In this document: positions 41,409 to 49,992 of the stretch, one piece after another
How the letters are laid out: the number at the start of each line of letters is the position of its first letter
How positions within the stretch are numbered: the stretch's first letter is position 1
NCBI RefSeq assembly: GCF_016860545.1
Contig: NZ_BNEB01000005.1
Coordinates: forward strand, 1,364,001-1,428,000
Reading direction: 5' to 3'
DNA length: 64,000 nucleotides
From: Streptomyces asoensis
GTDB taxonomy: Bacteria; Actinomycetota; Actinomycetes; Streptomycetales; Streptomycetaceae
Translations under genes and position numbers: made by a program
The notes under the pieces: generated by a model
What the model was told of the DNA's origin: nothing
The model's database searches: none
The model's input: the letters and a program-made list of their open reading frames with translations, nothing else

Positions 41409-42398
41409 TCAGGTCAGGCCCTCTTGCCCGTACCCGACACGGTGGCACAGGGCCGCGATCTCGCCCGACGCGAGCTTCGGCATGACCTCCGGGAGCTCCT
41501 CGAAAGCGCTGTCTCCGGTGACGAGCGCGTCGAGCGCCGGGTCGGCCAGGAGTTCCAGGGCGAGCGCGAGCCGGTCGGCGTACGTACGGCTGGAGCGGCG
41601 GGCCGGGGAGACGGTGCCGACCTGGCTGCTGCGCACGACCAGCCGCCGGGAGTGGAAGTCCTCGCCGAGCGGGAGGGAGACCTTCCGGTCGCCGTACCAG
41701 CTCAGTTCCAGGACCGTGCCCTCGGATGCCAGCAGTTCCAGCGAACGGGTCAGGCCCTGTTCGGTGGCGCTGGCGTGCACGACGAGGTCGAGGCCGTCGC
41801 GGGCTTCGCCGGGGGTGGCGAACTCGACGCCGAGGGCGTCGGCGACCTTCGCGCGGGTGGGATCGGCGTCCACCAGCTGGACGCGGACGCCGGGGAAGCG
41901 GGCCAGCAGCGCCGCCACCGAGCAGCCCACCATGCCGCCGCCGACCACCGCGATCCGGTCGCCGACCAGCGGCGCCGCGTCCCACAGCGCGTTGACGGCC
42001 GTCTCCAGGGTGCCGGCGAGGACGGCCCGGGGCGCGGGCACCGAGTCCGGTACGACCGTGACCGCCGTGGCCGGGACGACGTAGCGCGTCTGGTGCGGAT
42101 AGAGGCAGAAGACCGTGCGCCCGACCAGCGCGGCGGGCCCCCGTTCCACCACGCCGACGTTGAGGTAGCCGTACTTCACGGGTGCCGGGAAGTCGCCCTC
42201 CTGGAACGGTGCCCGCATCGCCGCGTGCTGGCTCGCGGGCACCCCGCCGCGGAAGACGAGGGTCTCCGTGCCGCGGCTGACGCCGGACCACAGCGAGCGC
42301 ACCAGCACCTCGTCGTCGGCCGGGTCGGGGACGACGACGTCGCGGATCTCCCCGGTGCCCGGGGAACCGACCCAGAACGCACGAGCGGTGACGGACAT
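41409..42398 (-). CDS. MDR-superfamily alcohol dehydrogenase-like protein
   Basis: The 329-residue medium-chain dehydrogenase starts at an ATG with AGGAGG at ideal spacing. GVSRGTETLVFRGG near residue 40 is typical of the BchC-like MDR branch, and the Rossmann motif is RIAVVGGGMVGCSVAALLA. A classic catalytic zinc Cys-His set is not obvious. It would oxidise or reduce an alcohol/aldehyde with NAD(P). It is 111 bp upstream of the PTPS-like gene on the same strand and divergent from the CDP-alcohol phosphatidyltransferase, so it probably belongs to the same pathway. Confidence 0.84.
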   Translation of the reverse strand: MSVTARAFWVGSPGTGEIRDVVVPDPADDEVLVRSLWSGVSRGTETLVFRGGVPASQHAAMRAPFQEGDFPAPVKYGYLNVGVVERGPAALVGRTVFCLYPHQTRYVVPATAVTVVPDSVPAPRAVLAGTLETAVNALWDAAPLVGDRIAVVGGGMVGCSVAALLARFPGVRVQLVDADPTRAKVADALGVEFATPGEARDGLDLVVHASATEQGLTRSLELLASEGTVLELSWYGDRKVSLPLGEDFHSRRLVVRSSQVGTVSPARRSSRTYADRLALALELLADPALDALVTGDSAFEELPEVMPKLASGEIAALCHRVGYGQEGLT

Positions 42399-42506
42399 CG
42401 GAATCCTCCTGAACGATCTGCGACCGGCCCACGTACCGAGGTGTGCACAGTCCGCGCACAGTACGCGGCGCTGATCATCTTTGTCATCTGGCCGGAGGAA
42501 TGTGCG

Positions 42507-43262
42507 GTGGCCCTGAACAACACTTACGACGCAAGGCTGGTCCAGCAGGAGACCGCTGTGGGAGCGGGCGTTCAGATCCTGTTGCTGGCCCTGCTCGGCT
42601 CGGCGATCGGCCTCGGGCCGGCGGGCTGGGTGACCGGTCTCGTCTTCGCCATCGCCACCTGGGCGGTCCTGTCCCGGGCCCTGCACCGCTCCGCCCTGCG
42701 CTCGTTCGGCATGGCCAACCGGGTCACGCTCGGCCGGGCGACCCTGGTCGGCGGGGTGACCGCGCTGGTGGCCGACTCCTTCGAGAGCGCGCCGCCGGTG
42801 ACGCTGCTGGTGGGTCTGACGGCCGTGGCCCTGATCCTCGACGGCGTCGACGGCAAGGTCGCCCGCCGCACCAACACCTCGACGGCCCTGGGCGCGCGGT
42901 TCGACATGGAGGTCGACGCGTTCCTGATCCTGGTGCTCAGCGTGTACGTGTCGATGGCGCTGGGCCCGTGGGTGCTGCTCATCGGCGCGATGCGCTACGT
43001 GTTCGTCGCGGCGGCCCGTGTCGCCCCCTGGCTGAACGCCCCGCTCCCGCCGAGCACCGCCCGCAAGACGGTCGCCGCGCTCCAGGGCGTGCTCCTGCTG
43101 CTGGCCGGCGCGGACCTGCTGCCCTACGCGGCCACCTTCGCCGTCGTCCTGCTCGCACTGGGTTCGCTGGTGTGGTCGTTCGGCCGGGACGTGCTGTGGC
43201 TGTGGCGGACCTCGCGCGTCGCGGCGCAGGCCCCGGTGGCGAAGGTGCTGGAACTGGTGTGA
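42507..43262 (+). CDS. CDP-alcohol phosphatidyltransferase
   Basis: A 251-residue membrane enzyme with about six hydrophobic helices. The complete CDP-OH-P signature D-x2-DG-x2-AR-x8-G-x3-D-x3-D is present at residues 112-137 (LDGVDGKVARR then GARFDMEVDAF). It joins a CDP-activated alcohol, usually CDP-diacylglycerol, to a second alcohol, making a phosphodiester. The GTG start has GGAGGA seven bases upstream. It is divergent from the MDR gene, within the GTP-cyclohydrolase/glycosyltransferase cluster, and may attach the cluster product to a lipid. A strong hairpin follows. Confidence 0.88.
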   Translation: MALNNTYDARLVQQETAVGAGVQILLLALLGSAIGLGPAGWVTGLVFAIATWAVLSRALHRSALRSFGMANRVTLGRATLVGGVTALVADSFESAPPVTLLVGLTAVALILDGVDGKVARRTNTSTALGARFDMEVDAFLILVLSVYVSMALGPWVLLIGAMRYVFVAAARVAPWLNAPLPPSTARKTVAALQGVLLLLAGADLLPYAATFAVVLLALGSLVWSFGRDVLWLWRTSRVAAQAPVAKVLELV

Positions 43263-43295
43263 CCCCGGGAGCCGTCACGGCTCCTCCTTCCCACC

Positions 43296-43347
43296 CCCAT
43301 GGGGCAGGGCCCGGACCGGTTTCGCGGTGCGGGCCCTGCCCCATGGG
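43296..43347. terminator. long bidirectional terminator hairpin
   Basis: Perfect 18-bp arms at 43296-43313 and 43330-43347 continue, after one G-G mismatch, into a 4-bp ACCG/CGGT stem with a GTTTCG loop. It lies 33 bp after the phosphatidyltransferase stop and before the end of the convergent MFS gene, closing the cluster. Confidence 0.75.
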
Positions 43348-43467
43348 TCTTCCGGCGGGACTTCCGGCCGGTCTTGCGGCAAGGCCTCGGCCGGATGAGC
43401 CGGCGGCGGCCGCCCCGCGTTCACGCCCGGCCCGGTTCACCGGCCCCCTCGCCCACCGGTCCCACGG

Positions 43468-44802
43468 TCATCGGCCCTCCTTCCCGCCGGTTCCCTCCTC
43501 GGCGGTCGCCGAGGGGAGCAGGGCGACGGCGGCGGCCGGTACGGCGGCCAGCAGGAGCCAGGGGACGGCCGGGGGGAGCCCGGCGTCCAGCAGGGTGCCG
43601 GCGGCGGCGCTGCCCAGCAGCACGACGAGTCCGGAGACCGAGGACAGCGCACCGGTGTACAGGCCGAGCCGTCCCTCGGCGGCCAGGTCCGGCACCCGGG
43701 CGCGGGCCGCGGGCACGACGAGCATCTGGCCGAGCGTGAGCAGCACGACGAAACCGGCCGCGGGCAGCAGCCCCGCCGCACCCGTGCGTCCGGCGGGCAG
43801 GGCGGCGGCCACCAGGGCGAACCCGGCGGCGATCAGCGCGAGTCCGGCCGCCATCGAGCGGCGCGGGTCGAGCCGCTCCCCCGCCCACCGGGTGACCGGC
43901 AGCTGCGCGGTGACCACCAGCACCGACGACAGCGCGAACAGCCAGGCCAGCGGCGCCTGCGACCCCGCCGCCCGTTCCACCTCGGCGGGCAGGGCGAGGT
44001 AGAGCTGGTTGTAGGCGAGCAGACAGGCGCCGTACGCGCCGCACAGGGCGAGGAAGCCGCGGTCACGCAGCAGCGGTGCGACGGCGCCGCGCACCGGGAC
44101 CCGGGTACGGCCCGGGACGCGCCGCGGCAGGAGGAGGGCGTGGCCGGCCAGCACGAGGACGAAGACACCGGCTCCGGCGAGGCACACCGCGCGGAAGTCG
44201 ACGGCGAGGAGCAGCGCGCCGAGCAGCGGTCCGACGAACGCCCCGGCCTGACCGGCGACCGTGAACAGCGCGAGCACCCGGGTGCGCGGCCTGCCGCCCG
44301 CCTTCTCGAACGCGACGGCCTGCCAGGCCACTTCGGACTCGACGGCGGGCGAGAACAGCGCGGCCGCGAACCCGATGAGCAGGACGGCCCCGACGACCGT
44401 CCAGGTCCGTTCCGCGTACCCGAGCCAGGCGAACCCGGCGACGCGCAGCGCGCACCCGGCGAGGACGACGGGCCGGATGCCGTGGCGGTCGGCCAGTGCT
44501 CCCCCGACCACGAACAGGCCCTGCTGGCTGAAGGTCCGCAGCCCCAGCACGAACCCGACCAGCCAACCCGCCATGCCGACCGCGCCGCCCAGATGCCCGG
44601 CGAGGAACGGCAGGACGGCGAAGAAGCCGACGTTGAAAGCGAGTTGAGTGGCGATCAGCAGACGGAGCAGGGGCGGGAGCGGAACCGGGGGCGCGGCGGC
44701 CCCTCGGGGACTTCGGCGCCGGAGCCGGCGCGGGGCCGGTCGCGGGTCGGGTCGCGGGGCCGGTCCCTGGGCGGGCCGGGGCGCGGGACGAGACGCCGTC
44801 AT
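43468..44802 (-). CDS. MFS transporter
   Basis: A 444-residue major facilitator with a Pro/Arg-rich N-terminal tail of about 40 residues, then 12 hydrophobic helices. GGALADRHGIRPVVLAGC is the loop 2-3 motif and AGQAGAFVGPLLGALLL in helix 5 is exporter-like. It starts inside the stop of the fused permease gene (ATGA), so it is made with that transporter. It may export a metallophore or peptide whose loaded form the ABC part takes back, but this is speculation. Confidence 0.84.
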   Translation of the reverse strand: MTASRPAPRPAQGPAPRPDPRPAPRRLRRRSPRGAAAPPVPLPPLLRLLIATQLAFNVGFFAVLPFLAGHLGGAVGMAGWLVGFVLGLRTFSQQGLFVVGGALADRHGIRPVVLAGCALRVAGFAWLGYAERTWTVVGAVLLIGFAAALFSPAVESEVAWQAVAFEKAGGRPRTRVLALFTVAGQAGAFVGPLLGALLLAVDFRAVCLAGAGVFVLVLAGHALLLPRRVPGRTRVPVRGAVAPLLRDRGFLALCGAYGACLLAYNQLYLALPAEVERAAGSQAPLAWLFALSSVLVVTAQLPVTRWAGERLDPRRSMAAGLALIAAGFALVAAALPAGRTGAAGLLPAAGFVVLLTLGQMLVVPAARARVPDLAAEGRLGLYTGALSSVSGLVVLLGSAAAGTLLDAGLPPAVPWLLLAAVPAAAVALLPSATAEEGTGGKEGR

Positions 44803-46598
44803 CCCGCCCCCACCGGCTCCTCGTGGACGAGCGCCCGTCCACCGGCCGCCGCCCTGTCCCTACGGCGTCCCGGTCGCCGCGGCCGAGGCCGCCGCGGTCC
44901 GCCGGCCGCCGTCACCGCGAGTGCGCCGAGGAGGGCGAGGACGGCGGCGGGGGCGAGGACGGCCCAGGGCGCGCGTTCGGCGTAGGGCTGGTTCTCCGCG
45001 AGGAGCAGGCCCCACTCGGGGGACGGTGGCTGCGCGCCGAGACCGAGGAAGCCGAGCGAGGCCAGCGCGAGGGCGACTCCGGGCAGGCGCAGCAGGGCGT
45101 GGCGGGTCACGGGCGGGAGGACGGCGGGCAGGAGTTCGCTCCTGAGCAGCTGGACGGGACCGGCGCCCAGGGCGCGGGTGGCCGTCAGATGGACGGTGGC
45201 CCGCTCCTGACTCAGCAGTGCGGAGGTGTGCGCGGCGAGCGGCGCCCAGGCCACGACGGCCACGGCCAGTGCGGGGGCGGTGGGACCGCCGCCGAGGACC
45301 GCGGTGACCAGGAGGGCGGCCAGCACGGGCGGTACGGCGTTCACGGTGTCGACGAGCGGTCCGGAGAACCGGGGCAGCAGGCCGAGCAGCACCCCGGCCG
45401 CCAGGGCGGTCAGGCTGACGGCGAGGGCGAGCAGGAGGGTGTCGAGGGCGCCGTGCGCGACCCGGGCGAGGACGTCGCGGCCGAGCGCGTCGGTGCCGAA
45501 CGGGTGGGCGGCGGAGGGCGGCCGCAGCCGGGCCGAGGTGTCGAGCGCGAGCGGATCGCGGGGCAGCCCGAGGGCGATGACGGCGGCCGGCACGGCGGCG
45601 TACACGGCGGGCAGGACCCGGCGGCCGGGGGGCACCGGCCGGTGCGGGGTGGACAGGGCGCCGTCCCGCAGGGCGGGCCCGACGAGCAGCCGGGTGGCGA
45701 TGCGGACGCCGAGGGTGACCACGGCCGCGAGGACGACGAGGACGAGGGTCCCCGCCTGGAGGACGGGCAGGTCCTGTGCGATCGCGGCCCGCAGGGTGGT
45801 CCGGCCGAGCCCGGGGATGTCGAAGATCTGCTCCACGGCGACCGAGCCGCCGGTCAGACCGACCACGAACAGGCCCACGTTGGGGAGCAGTCCGGGCACG
45901 CAGCGCCGCAGCGCCTTGCGCGCGACGCTGTGTCCGGGCAGTCCCCGGGCGGCCGCGGCCTGCGCCCAGGGCTCGGCGAAGGCGCCGGGCAGCTGCTCGT
46001 CCAGGAGACGCCCGAGCACCGCGCCGGCGGGCAGCCCCAGGGCGAGCGCGGGCAGTACGGTCCACTGCGGGCCGTACCAGCCGAGGGCGGGCAGCCATCC
46101 CCACTGCACGCCCACGACGGTCGCGAGCACGGAGGCGGTCAGGAACTCGGGCAGCGCGGCGAGCACGGCCGCGCCGGACCCCCCGGCGGGCCGGCCCTCC
46201 AGGCTCCGCCGTGCGCCGCGGCGGAGGGTGCGGGCGCACACGGCGGCGGCGGTGGCCACCGCGACCGCCGACGCGGCGGCCATCAGCAGCAGGGAGGCGC
46301 CCAGGGCCTCCAGGACCGTGGGGAGCACCGCGTCGCCGGAGATCCACGAGCGTCCGGCGTCCCCGCGCGGCAGCCCGGCGAGCCACCGCCCAAGCAGCGT
46401 CGACGGTCCGTCGTCGAGGTTCAGTTCGGCGCGGATACCGGCGAGGACCTCGGGTGTGGCGTCCCGTTCGGCGGACCGCGCCCTCAGTACGGTGAGCGCC
46501 GGGTCGGTGTGCGACAGCCAGGGCAGCAGCCCGATGGCGCACACCAGAGCCGCGGCCGGCACGGCACGCCACAGCAGCGTGCCCGTTCTGCTTCCCAT
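44799..46598 (-). CDS. fused DppB-DppC-type ABC permease (peptide/nickel family)
   Basis: The 599-residue protein contains two permease units that are normally separate. Residues 1-300 resemble DppB, with the EAA-like loop EPWAQAAAARGLPGHSV and VEQIFDIPGLGRTTLRAAIAQDLP. Residues about 315-599 resemble DppC, with HPFGTDALGRDVLARVAHGA, loop TATRALGAGPVQLLRSELLP and LGFLGLGAQPPSPEWGLLLAE. It forms a membrane channel for the binding lipoprotein encoded 4 bp upstream. No ATPase gene is in the operon, so it would need one from elsewhere. Confidence 0.88.
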   Translation of the reverse strand: MGSRTGTLLWRAVPAAALVCAIGLLPWLSHTDPALTVLRARSAERDATPEVLAGIRAELNLDDGPSTLLGRWLAGLPRGDAGRSWISGDAVLPTVLEALGASLLLMAAASAVAVATAAAVCARTLRRGARRSLEGRPAGGSGAAVLAALPEFLTASVLATVVGVQWGWLPALGWYGPQWTVLPALALGLPAGAVLGRLLDEQLPGAFAEPWAQAAAARGLPGHSVARKALRRCVPGLLPNVGLFVVGLTGGSVAVEQIFDIPGLGRTTLRAAIAQDLPVLQAGTLVLVVLAAVVTLGVRIATRLLVGPALRDGALSTPHRPVPPGRRVLPAVYAAVPAAVIALGLPRDPLALDTSARLRPPSAAHPFGTDALGRDVLARVAHGALDTLLLALAVSLTALAAGVLLGLLPRFSGPLVDTVNAVPPVLAALLVTAVLGGGPTAPALAVAVVAWAPLAAHTSALLSQERATVHLTATRALGAGPVQLLRSELLPAVLPPVTRHALLRLPGVALALASLGFLGLGAQPPSPEWGLLLAENQPYAERAPWAVLAPAAVLALLGALAVTAAGGPRRPRPRRPGRRRDRAAAGGRALVHEEPVGAG

Positions 46599-46602
46599 AC
46601 GG

Positions 46603-48135
46603 TCAGCGCCGGGTGCCGGTGCCGACGAGAGTGCGCTCGTACGGATCGAGCAGCACGCCGCCCACGTGTGCGCCGACGCCCGTGATGACGCGCTGGTGGA
46701 CGAGCGGGACGACGGCGTCGGTGCCGAGGACCGCGGCCTCGGCGGCCATGACGGCGTCCTGCCGTTCGCCGGTGCCGGCCACCGCCCGCGCCTTCGCGAC
46801 GGCCCGGTCGACCGCCTTGTCGCACAGCAGGGCGAGGTTGTAACCGCCGCCGCAGGTGAAGTCACTGGCGAGCAGGGAGACGGGGTCACCGGTGTCGAGG
46901 AGGCTGTTGCGGGCGCCGACGAAGGCGTCGAACTTCCCGGCGAGGGCGTCGCTCTCCAGCCGGGAGTATTCGCGCACCTCCAGCTTCACCGTGAACCCGG
47001 CCTTCTCCAGCTGCTGCTTCAGCACCTGTGCGATCTCCGGGAGTTCGGGACGGTTGTCGTAGGTGGCGAGCGTCAGAGAGGTCCGGCCGGGCGCGGCGGA
47101 CCAGGTGCGCCCGGTGGGCGGGACGCGCTTGCCCGCGGCCCAGGTGACGGCGGGCCCGTAGATGCCGGCTCCGGGGTCCGCGTGCCCCTCGTGGACACCG
47201 TCGGCGAGGGCGGAGGTGTCGACGGCGGCGCGGGCGGCGGCGCGCAGGGCCGGATCCCTGAAGGCGGCCGACCTCGTGTTGAGGAGGAGGCTGGTGGTGC
47301 GGGTGGTGGCGGTCTCGCGGCGGGTGCCGGCATCGAGGCTCGCGGCCTGGGCCACGGGTATCGCCTCGGCGATGTCCACCTGCCCGGTGCGCAGGGAGTT
47401 GGCGCGGGCGGCACCGTCGGCGATGAAGCGCACGTCGATGCCGGAGGCCTGGGCCCGGCCGCCCCGGTAGTCGTCGAAGCGGTCGAGGCGGGCGGCGGTG
47501 GCGCCGGTGAGCCGGGTGATCCGGAAGGGGCCGGTGGCGGTGCCGACGGGGTCGACGGCGCCCGTCTTGGCGAAGGCCTTCGGGGCGAGCACGGCGAGGG
47601 AGGGGCTGGACAGCCGCAGGGGCAGGACCGGGTCGGGCTCGCCGGTGGTGACCCGCACGCCGTCGGCGCCCTCGGCCTTCGCGGTGAGGGTGATGCCGGA
47701 GAGGGCCGCCGGAGCCGGCCGGGCCTCGGCCGCGTGGGTGAGGGAGGCGGCGACGGCGGCGGGGGTGACGTCCGTGCCGTCCTGGAACACGGCCTCGCTC
47801 AGGGTGAACAGCCAGGTGCGGTCGTCCGCGCGGCGCCAGGAGGCGGCGAGCGCGGGGGCGGCGGCGCCGTTGCCGTCGAGGGCGGTCAGTCCCTCGGTGA
47901 CGCCGAGCCGGCTGAGGAGGGTGGCGTCGGCGCCGTGGGGGGAGAGGTGCCCGGTGGGCGGGAAGGCGAGGGCGACCCGCAGCCGGGAGCCGTCACCGGC
48001 GCCCTCGCCGGCCGCGCCGTCGCCGCCCGCGGAGGAGGCGAAGCAGCCCGCCAGGAAGGGGGTGAGCAGGAGCGAGGCGAGCAGCCGGGGCGGACGGGAG
48101 CCACGGGGAGGGTGCGAACGGCGGGGGAAGCGCAT
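46603..48135 (-). CDS. ABC substrate-binding lipoprotein, peptide/nickel family (SBP_bac_5)
   Basis: A 510-residue lipoprotein whose signal peptide ends in the lipobox FLAGCFAS. The family core follows: VTEGLTALDGNGAAAPALAASWRRADDRTWLFTL, PVGTATGPFRITRLTG and the late CGGGYNLALLCDKAVDRAVAKA segment. It would capture a peptide, metal chelate or similar solute outside the cell and pass it to the fused permease. It lies 4 bp downstream of the GNAT gene and 4 bp upstream of the permease. Confidence 0.88.
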   Translation of the reverse strand: MRFPRRSHPPRGSRPPRLLASLLLTPFLAGCFASSAGGDGAAGEGAGDGSRLRVALAFPPTGHLSPHGADATLLSRLGVTEGLTALDGNGAAAPALAASWRRADDRTWLFTLSEAVFQDGTDVTPAAVAASLTHAAEARPAPAALSGITLTAKAEGADGVRVTTGEPDPVLPLRLSSPSLAVLAPKAFAKTGAVDPVGTATGPFRITRLTGATAARLDRFDDYRGGRAQASGIDVRFIADGAARANSLRTGQVDIAEAIPVAQAASLDAGTRRETATTRTTSLLLNTRSAAFRDPALRAAARAAVDTSALADGVHEGHADPGAGIYGPAVTWAAGKRVPPTGRTWSAAPGRTSLTLATYDNRPELPEIAQVLKQQLEKAGFTVKLEVREYSRLESDALAGKFDAFVGARNSLLDTGDPVSLLASDFTCGGGYNLALLCDKAVDRAVAKARAVAGTGERQDAVMAAEAAVLGTDAVVPLVHQRVITGVGAHVGGVLLDPYERTLVGTGTRR

Positions 48136-48139
48136 GGGG

Positions 48140-48826
48140 TTACCGGCCTGTGGGACGACGGGGACGGGGGGCGCAGGAGCGGGCGGGGAGAGCGCCGCGG
48201 GGGTCGCCTGCGGTGAGGGAGCGGGAGGTTCCGGCGCGGGCGGGACGGGTGACGGGCCCGCGGCCGGGGCCCGCCGCGGGGACGGGGCCGGGCAGGGGGA
48301 CGTCGAAGTGGACGATGCCCTGGCCGCCGGCGCCGCGGTCCCGCTCGTCGAGCACGACGGTGCCGAGTGACCGCCAGAACGCCTCGGCCCCTTCCACGGA
48401 CGGATCCGTGTGCAGGTAGACGGCCCGGTAGCCGCCGTCCGCCGCCGCGAAGGCCAGGAGTTCGGCGACCAGCCGCCGGGCCAGACCGCGCCGCCGGTGT
48501 TCCGCACGGACGTAGACCCGGCGCAGCTGTGCGGTTGCTCCGGAGGGATACCGCTCGGCGACCGCTCGCGGGTTCGGCGGGTGTGCGGGCCCCCGGGAGT
48601 CCAGGGCGGCCGTGGCGACGACCTCGCCGTCCTCGCCGTCGAGCGCGACCAGCAGGAGGTGGCGGTCGGGGGCGAGGTAGGCGGTGGCCGGGTCGACGAT
48701 GTCGCCGTGCCAGCGCGGCACGTAGCCGGTGGCGAAGTCCCGGTAGACGGTGTCCAGCATGACGGCGCGTGCGCCGTCCAGGTCCTCGGGGCCCGCGGGC
48801 CTGATGCAGTAGTCATGCACTTGCAC
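48140..48826 (-). CDS. GNAT-family N-acetyltransferase
   Basis: A 228-residue protein whose acetyl-CoA motif is AQLRRVYVRAEHRRRGLARRLVAELLAFA (the R-x2-G-x-A loop). The last 45 or so residues are a Pro/Arg-rich tail. The start is uncertain: GTG 48826 and GTG 48820 are both in frame and neither has a Shine-Dalgarno sequence. It heads the SBP-permease-MFS operon and may acetylate the transported compound, or be a resistance function. The acceptor is not predictable. Confidence 0.8.
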   Translation of the reverse strand: MQVHDYCIRPAGPEDLDGARAVMLDTVYRDFATGYVPRWHGDIVDPATAYLAPDRHLLLVALDGEDGEVVATAALDSRGPAHPPNPRAVAERYPSGATAQLRRVYVRAEHRRRGLARRLVAELLAFAAADGGYRAVYLHTDPSVEGAEAFWRSLGTVVLDERDRGAGGQGIVHFDVPLPGPVPAAGPGRGPVTRPARAGTSRSLTAGDPRGALPARSCAPRPRRPTGR

Positions 48827-48915
48827 ATCATATGCAGCAAGCGCCAAAGGTTGATCACTTGACCACCCCTCCCGGATTTGACAGAGATCACCGTGCGCCC
48901 CTAAATCTAGCGACA

Positions 48916-48930
48916 TGACATTCATTTTCA
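48916..48930 (+). promoter_or_regulatory. Zur-box-like imperfect dyad
   Basis: TGACATTCATTTTCA matches 12 of 15 positions of the Streptomyces Zur consensus as I remember it (TGAAAATGATTTTCA). It lies 17 bp upstream of the ATPase start, over the likely promoter or leader. An overlapping 12-mer, CATGACATTCAT (48914-48925), recurs at 52393-52404 upstream of the GH16 gene. Assignment to Zur is tentative. Confidence 0.3.
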
Positions 48931-48946
48931 ACAAGGGGGTGTGGTG

Positions 48947-49900
48947 ATGCGCGTCGCATTCGTCGGCAAGGGCGGCAGCGGCAAGACGACTCTCTCGGCC
49001 CTGTTCGCCGGGCAGTTGGCGCGCTCCGGCGCACCGGTCCTCGCCGTGGACGGCGACATCAACCAGCACCTGTCCGAGGCCCTGGACCCCACGGCGGGGC
49101 CGACGGCCTTCGGCGCTCCGCCCCTGGCCGCCCATCTGGGTGACATCAAGGACCTGCTGCGCGGCACCAACGAGCGCATCACCTCCCGCGAGGCGATGGT
49201 CAAGACGACCCCGCCGGGGCGCGGCTCGCGGCTGCTGCGCCTGCTGGGCGACGACGAACTCCACGCCCGCCACGTCCAGCGGGTCGGTGACGTGCCGCTG
49301 ATGGTGACGGGCGCGTTCGACGAGAACGACCTCGGCGTGTCCTGCTACCACTCCAAGCTGGGCGCGGTGGAGCTCTACCTGAATCACCTGGTGGACGGCC
49401 CCGGCGAGTATCTGGTGATGGACATGACGGCCGGCGCCGACGCCTTCGCCTCCGGCCTCTTCACCCGCTTCGACATGACGTTCCTGGTGGCCGAACCCAC
49501 CCGCAGGGGCGTCTCCGTCTACCGCCAGTACCGGGACCACGCACGGGAGTTCGGCATCCCCCTCGCCGTGGTCGGCAACAAGGTGACCGGCGAGGACGAC
49601 CTGCTGTTCCTCAAGGAGGAGGTGGGCGACGACCTGCTCACCCACCTCGTCCTGTCTCCCTGGGTCCGCTCCGCCGAACGGGGCAGCCCACGCGGCGAAC
49701 TGGAGGAACCCAACCGCCACGCCCTGCGCGTCCTGCGCGAGACGGTCGACGCCCGCGAGCAGGACCGGCCGCGGCTGCACCGCCACGCCGTGGAGTTCCA
49801 TCTGCGCAACGCCCGGGCCTGGGCGGACGAGGCCACGGGCCAGGACCTGGCGGCGCAGGTCGACCCGGACTTCGTCCCGGGCCCGGTCCGGCCCTCCTGA
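48947..49900 (+). CDS. CooC/ParA-like ATPase (SCO5388 type)
   Basis: The 317-residue protein starts at an ATG seven bases after AAGGGGG. The deviant Walker A MRVAFVGKGGSGKTTLSALFAG opens it, VLAVDGDINQHLSEAL follows, and LVMDMTAGADAFASGLF is the switch II region. FLVAEPTRRGVSVYRQY is typical of CooC-like nickel-insertion ATPases and MinD relatives. It is paired with the SCO5389-family gene 92 bp downstream, a conserved Streptomyces pair of unknown role. ATP-driven loading of a metal or regulation of a partner is a fair guess. Confidence 0.85.
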   Translation: MRVAFVGKGGSGKTTLSALFAGQLARSGAPVLAVDGDINQHLSEALDPTAGPTAFGAPPLAAHLGDIKDLLRGTNERITSREAMVKTTPPGRGSRLLRLLGDDELHARHVQRVGDVPLMVTGAFDENDLGVSCYHSKLGAVELYLNHLVDGPGEYLVMDMTAGADAFASGLFTRFDMTFLVAEPTRRGVSVYRQYRDHAREFGIPLAVVGNKVTGEDDLLFLKEEVGDDLLTHLVLSPWVRSAERGSPRGELEEPNRHALRVLRETVDAREQDRPRLHRHAVEFHLRNARAWADEATGQDLAAQVDPDFVPGPVRPS

Positions 49901-49992
49901 GCGCCCCCGCCCCCCCTTCACACCGCCGGACGCCCCTCCTCCCTCTCCGGGGCTCCGTCTCCTCCCCCACCCTCCACAGGAACAGGACACCC

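Noticed and set aside
45226..48216. A 996-codon plus-strand open frame across the transporter operon
   Set aside because: It is antisense to the fused permease and binding-protein genes, rich in Arg/Gly/Ala/Ser with no domain, and has no ribosome site. It is a GC-bias shadow.
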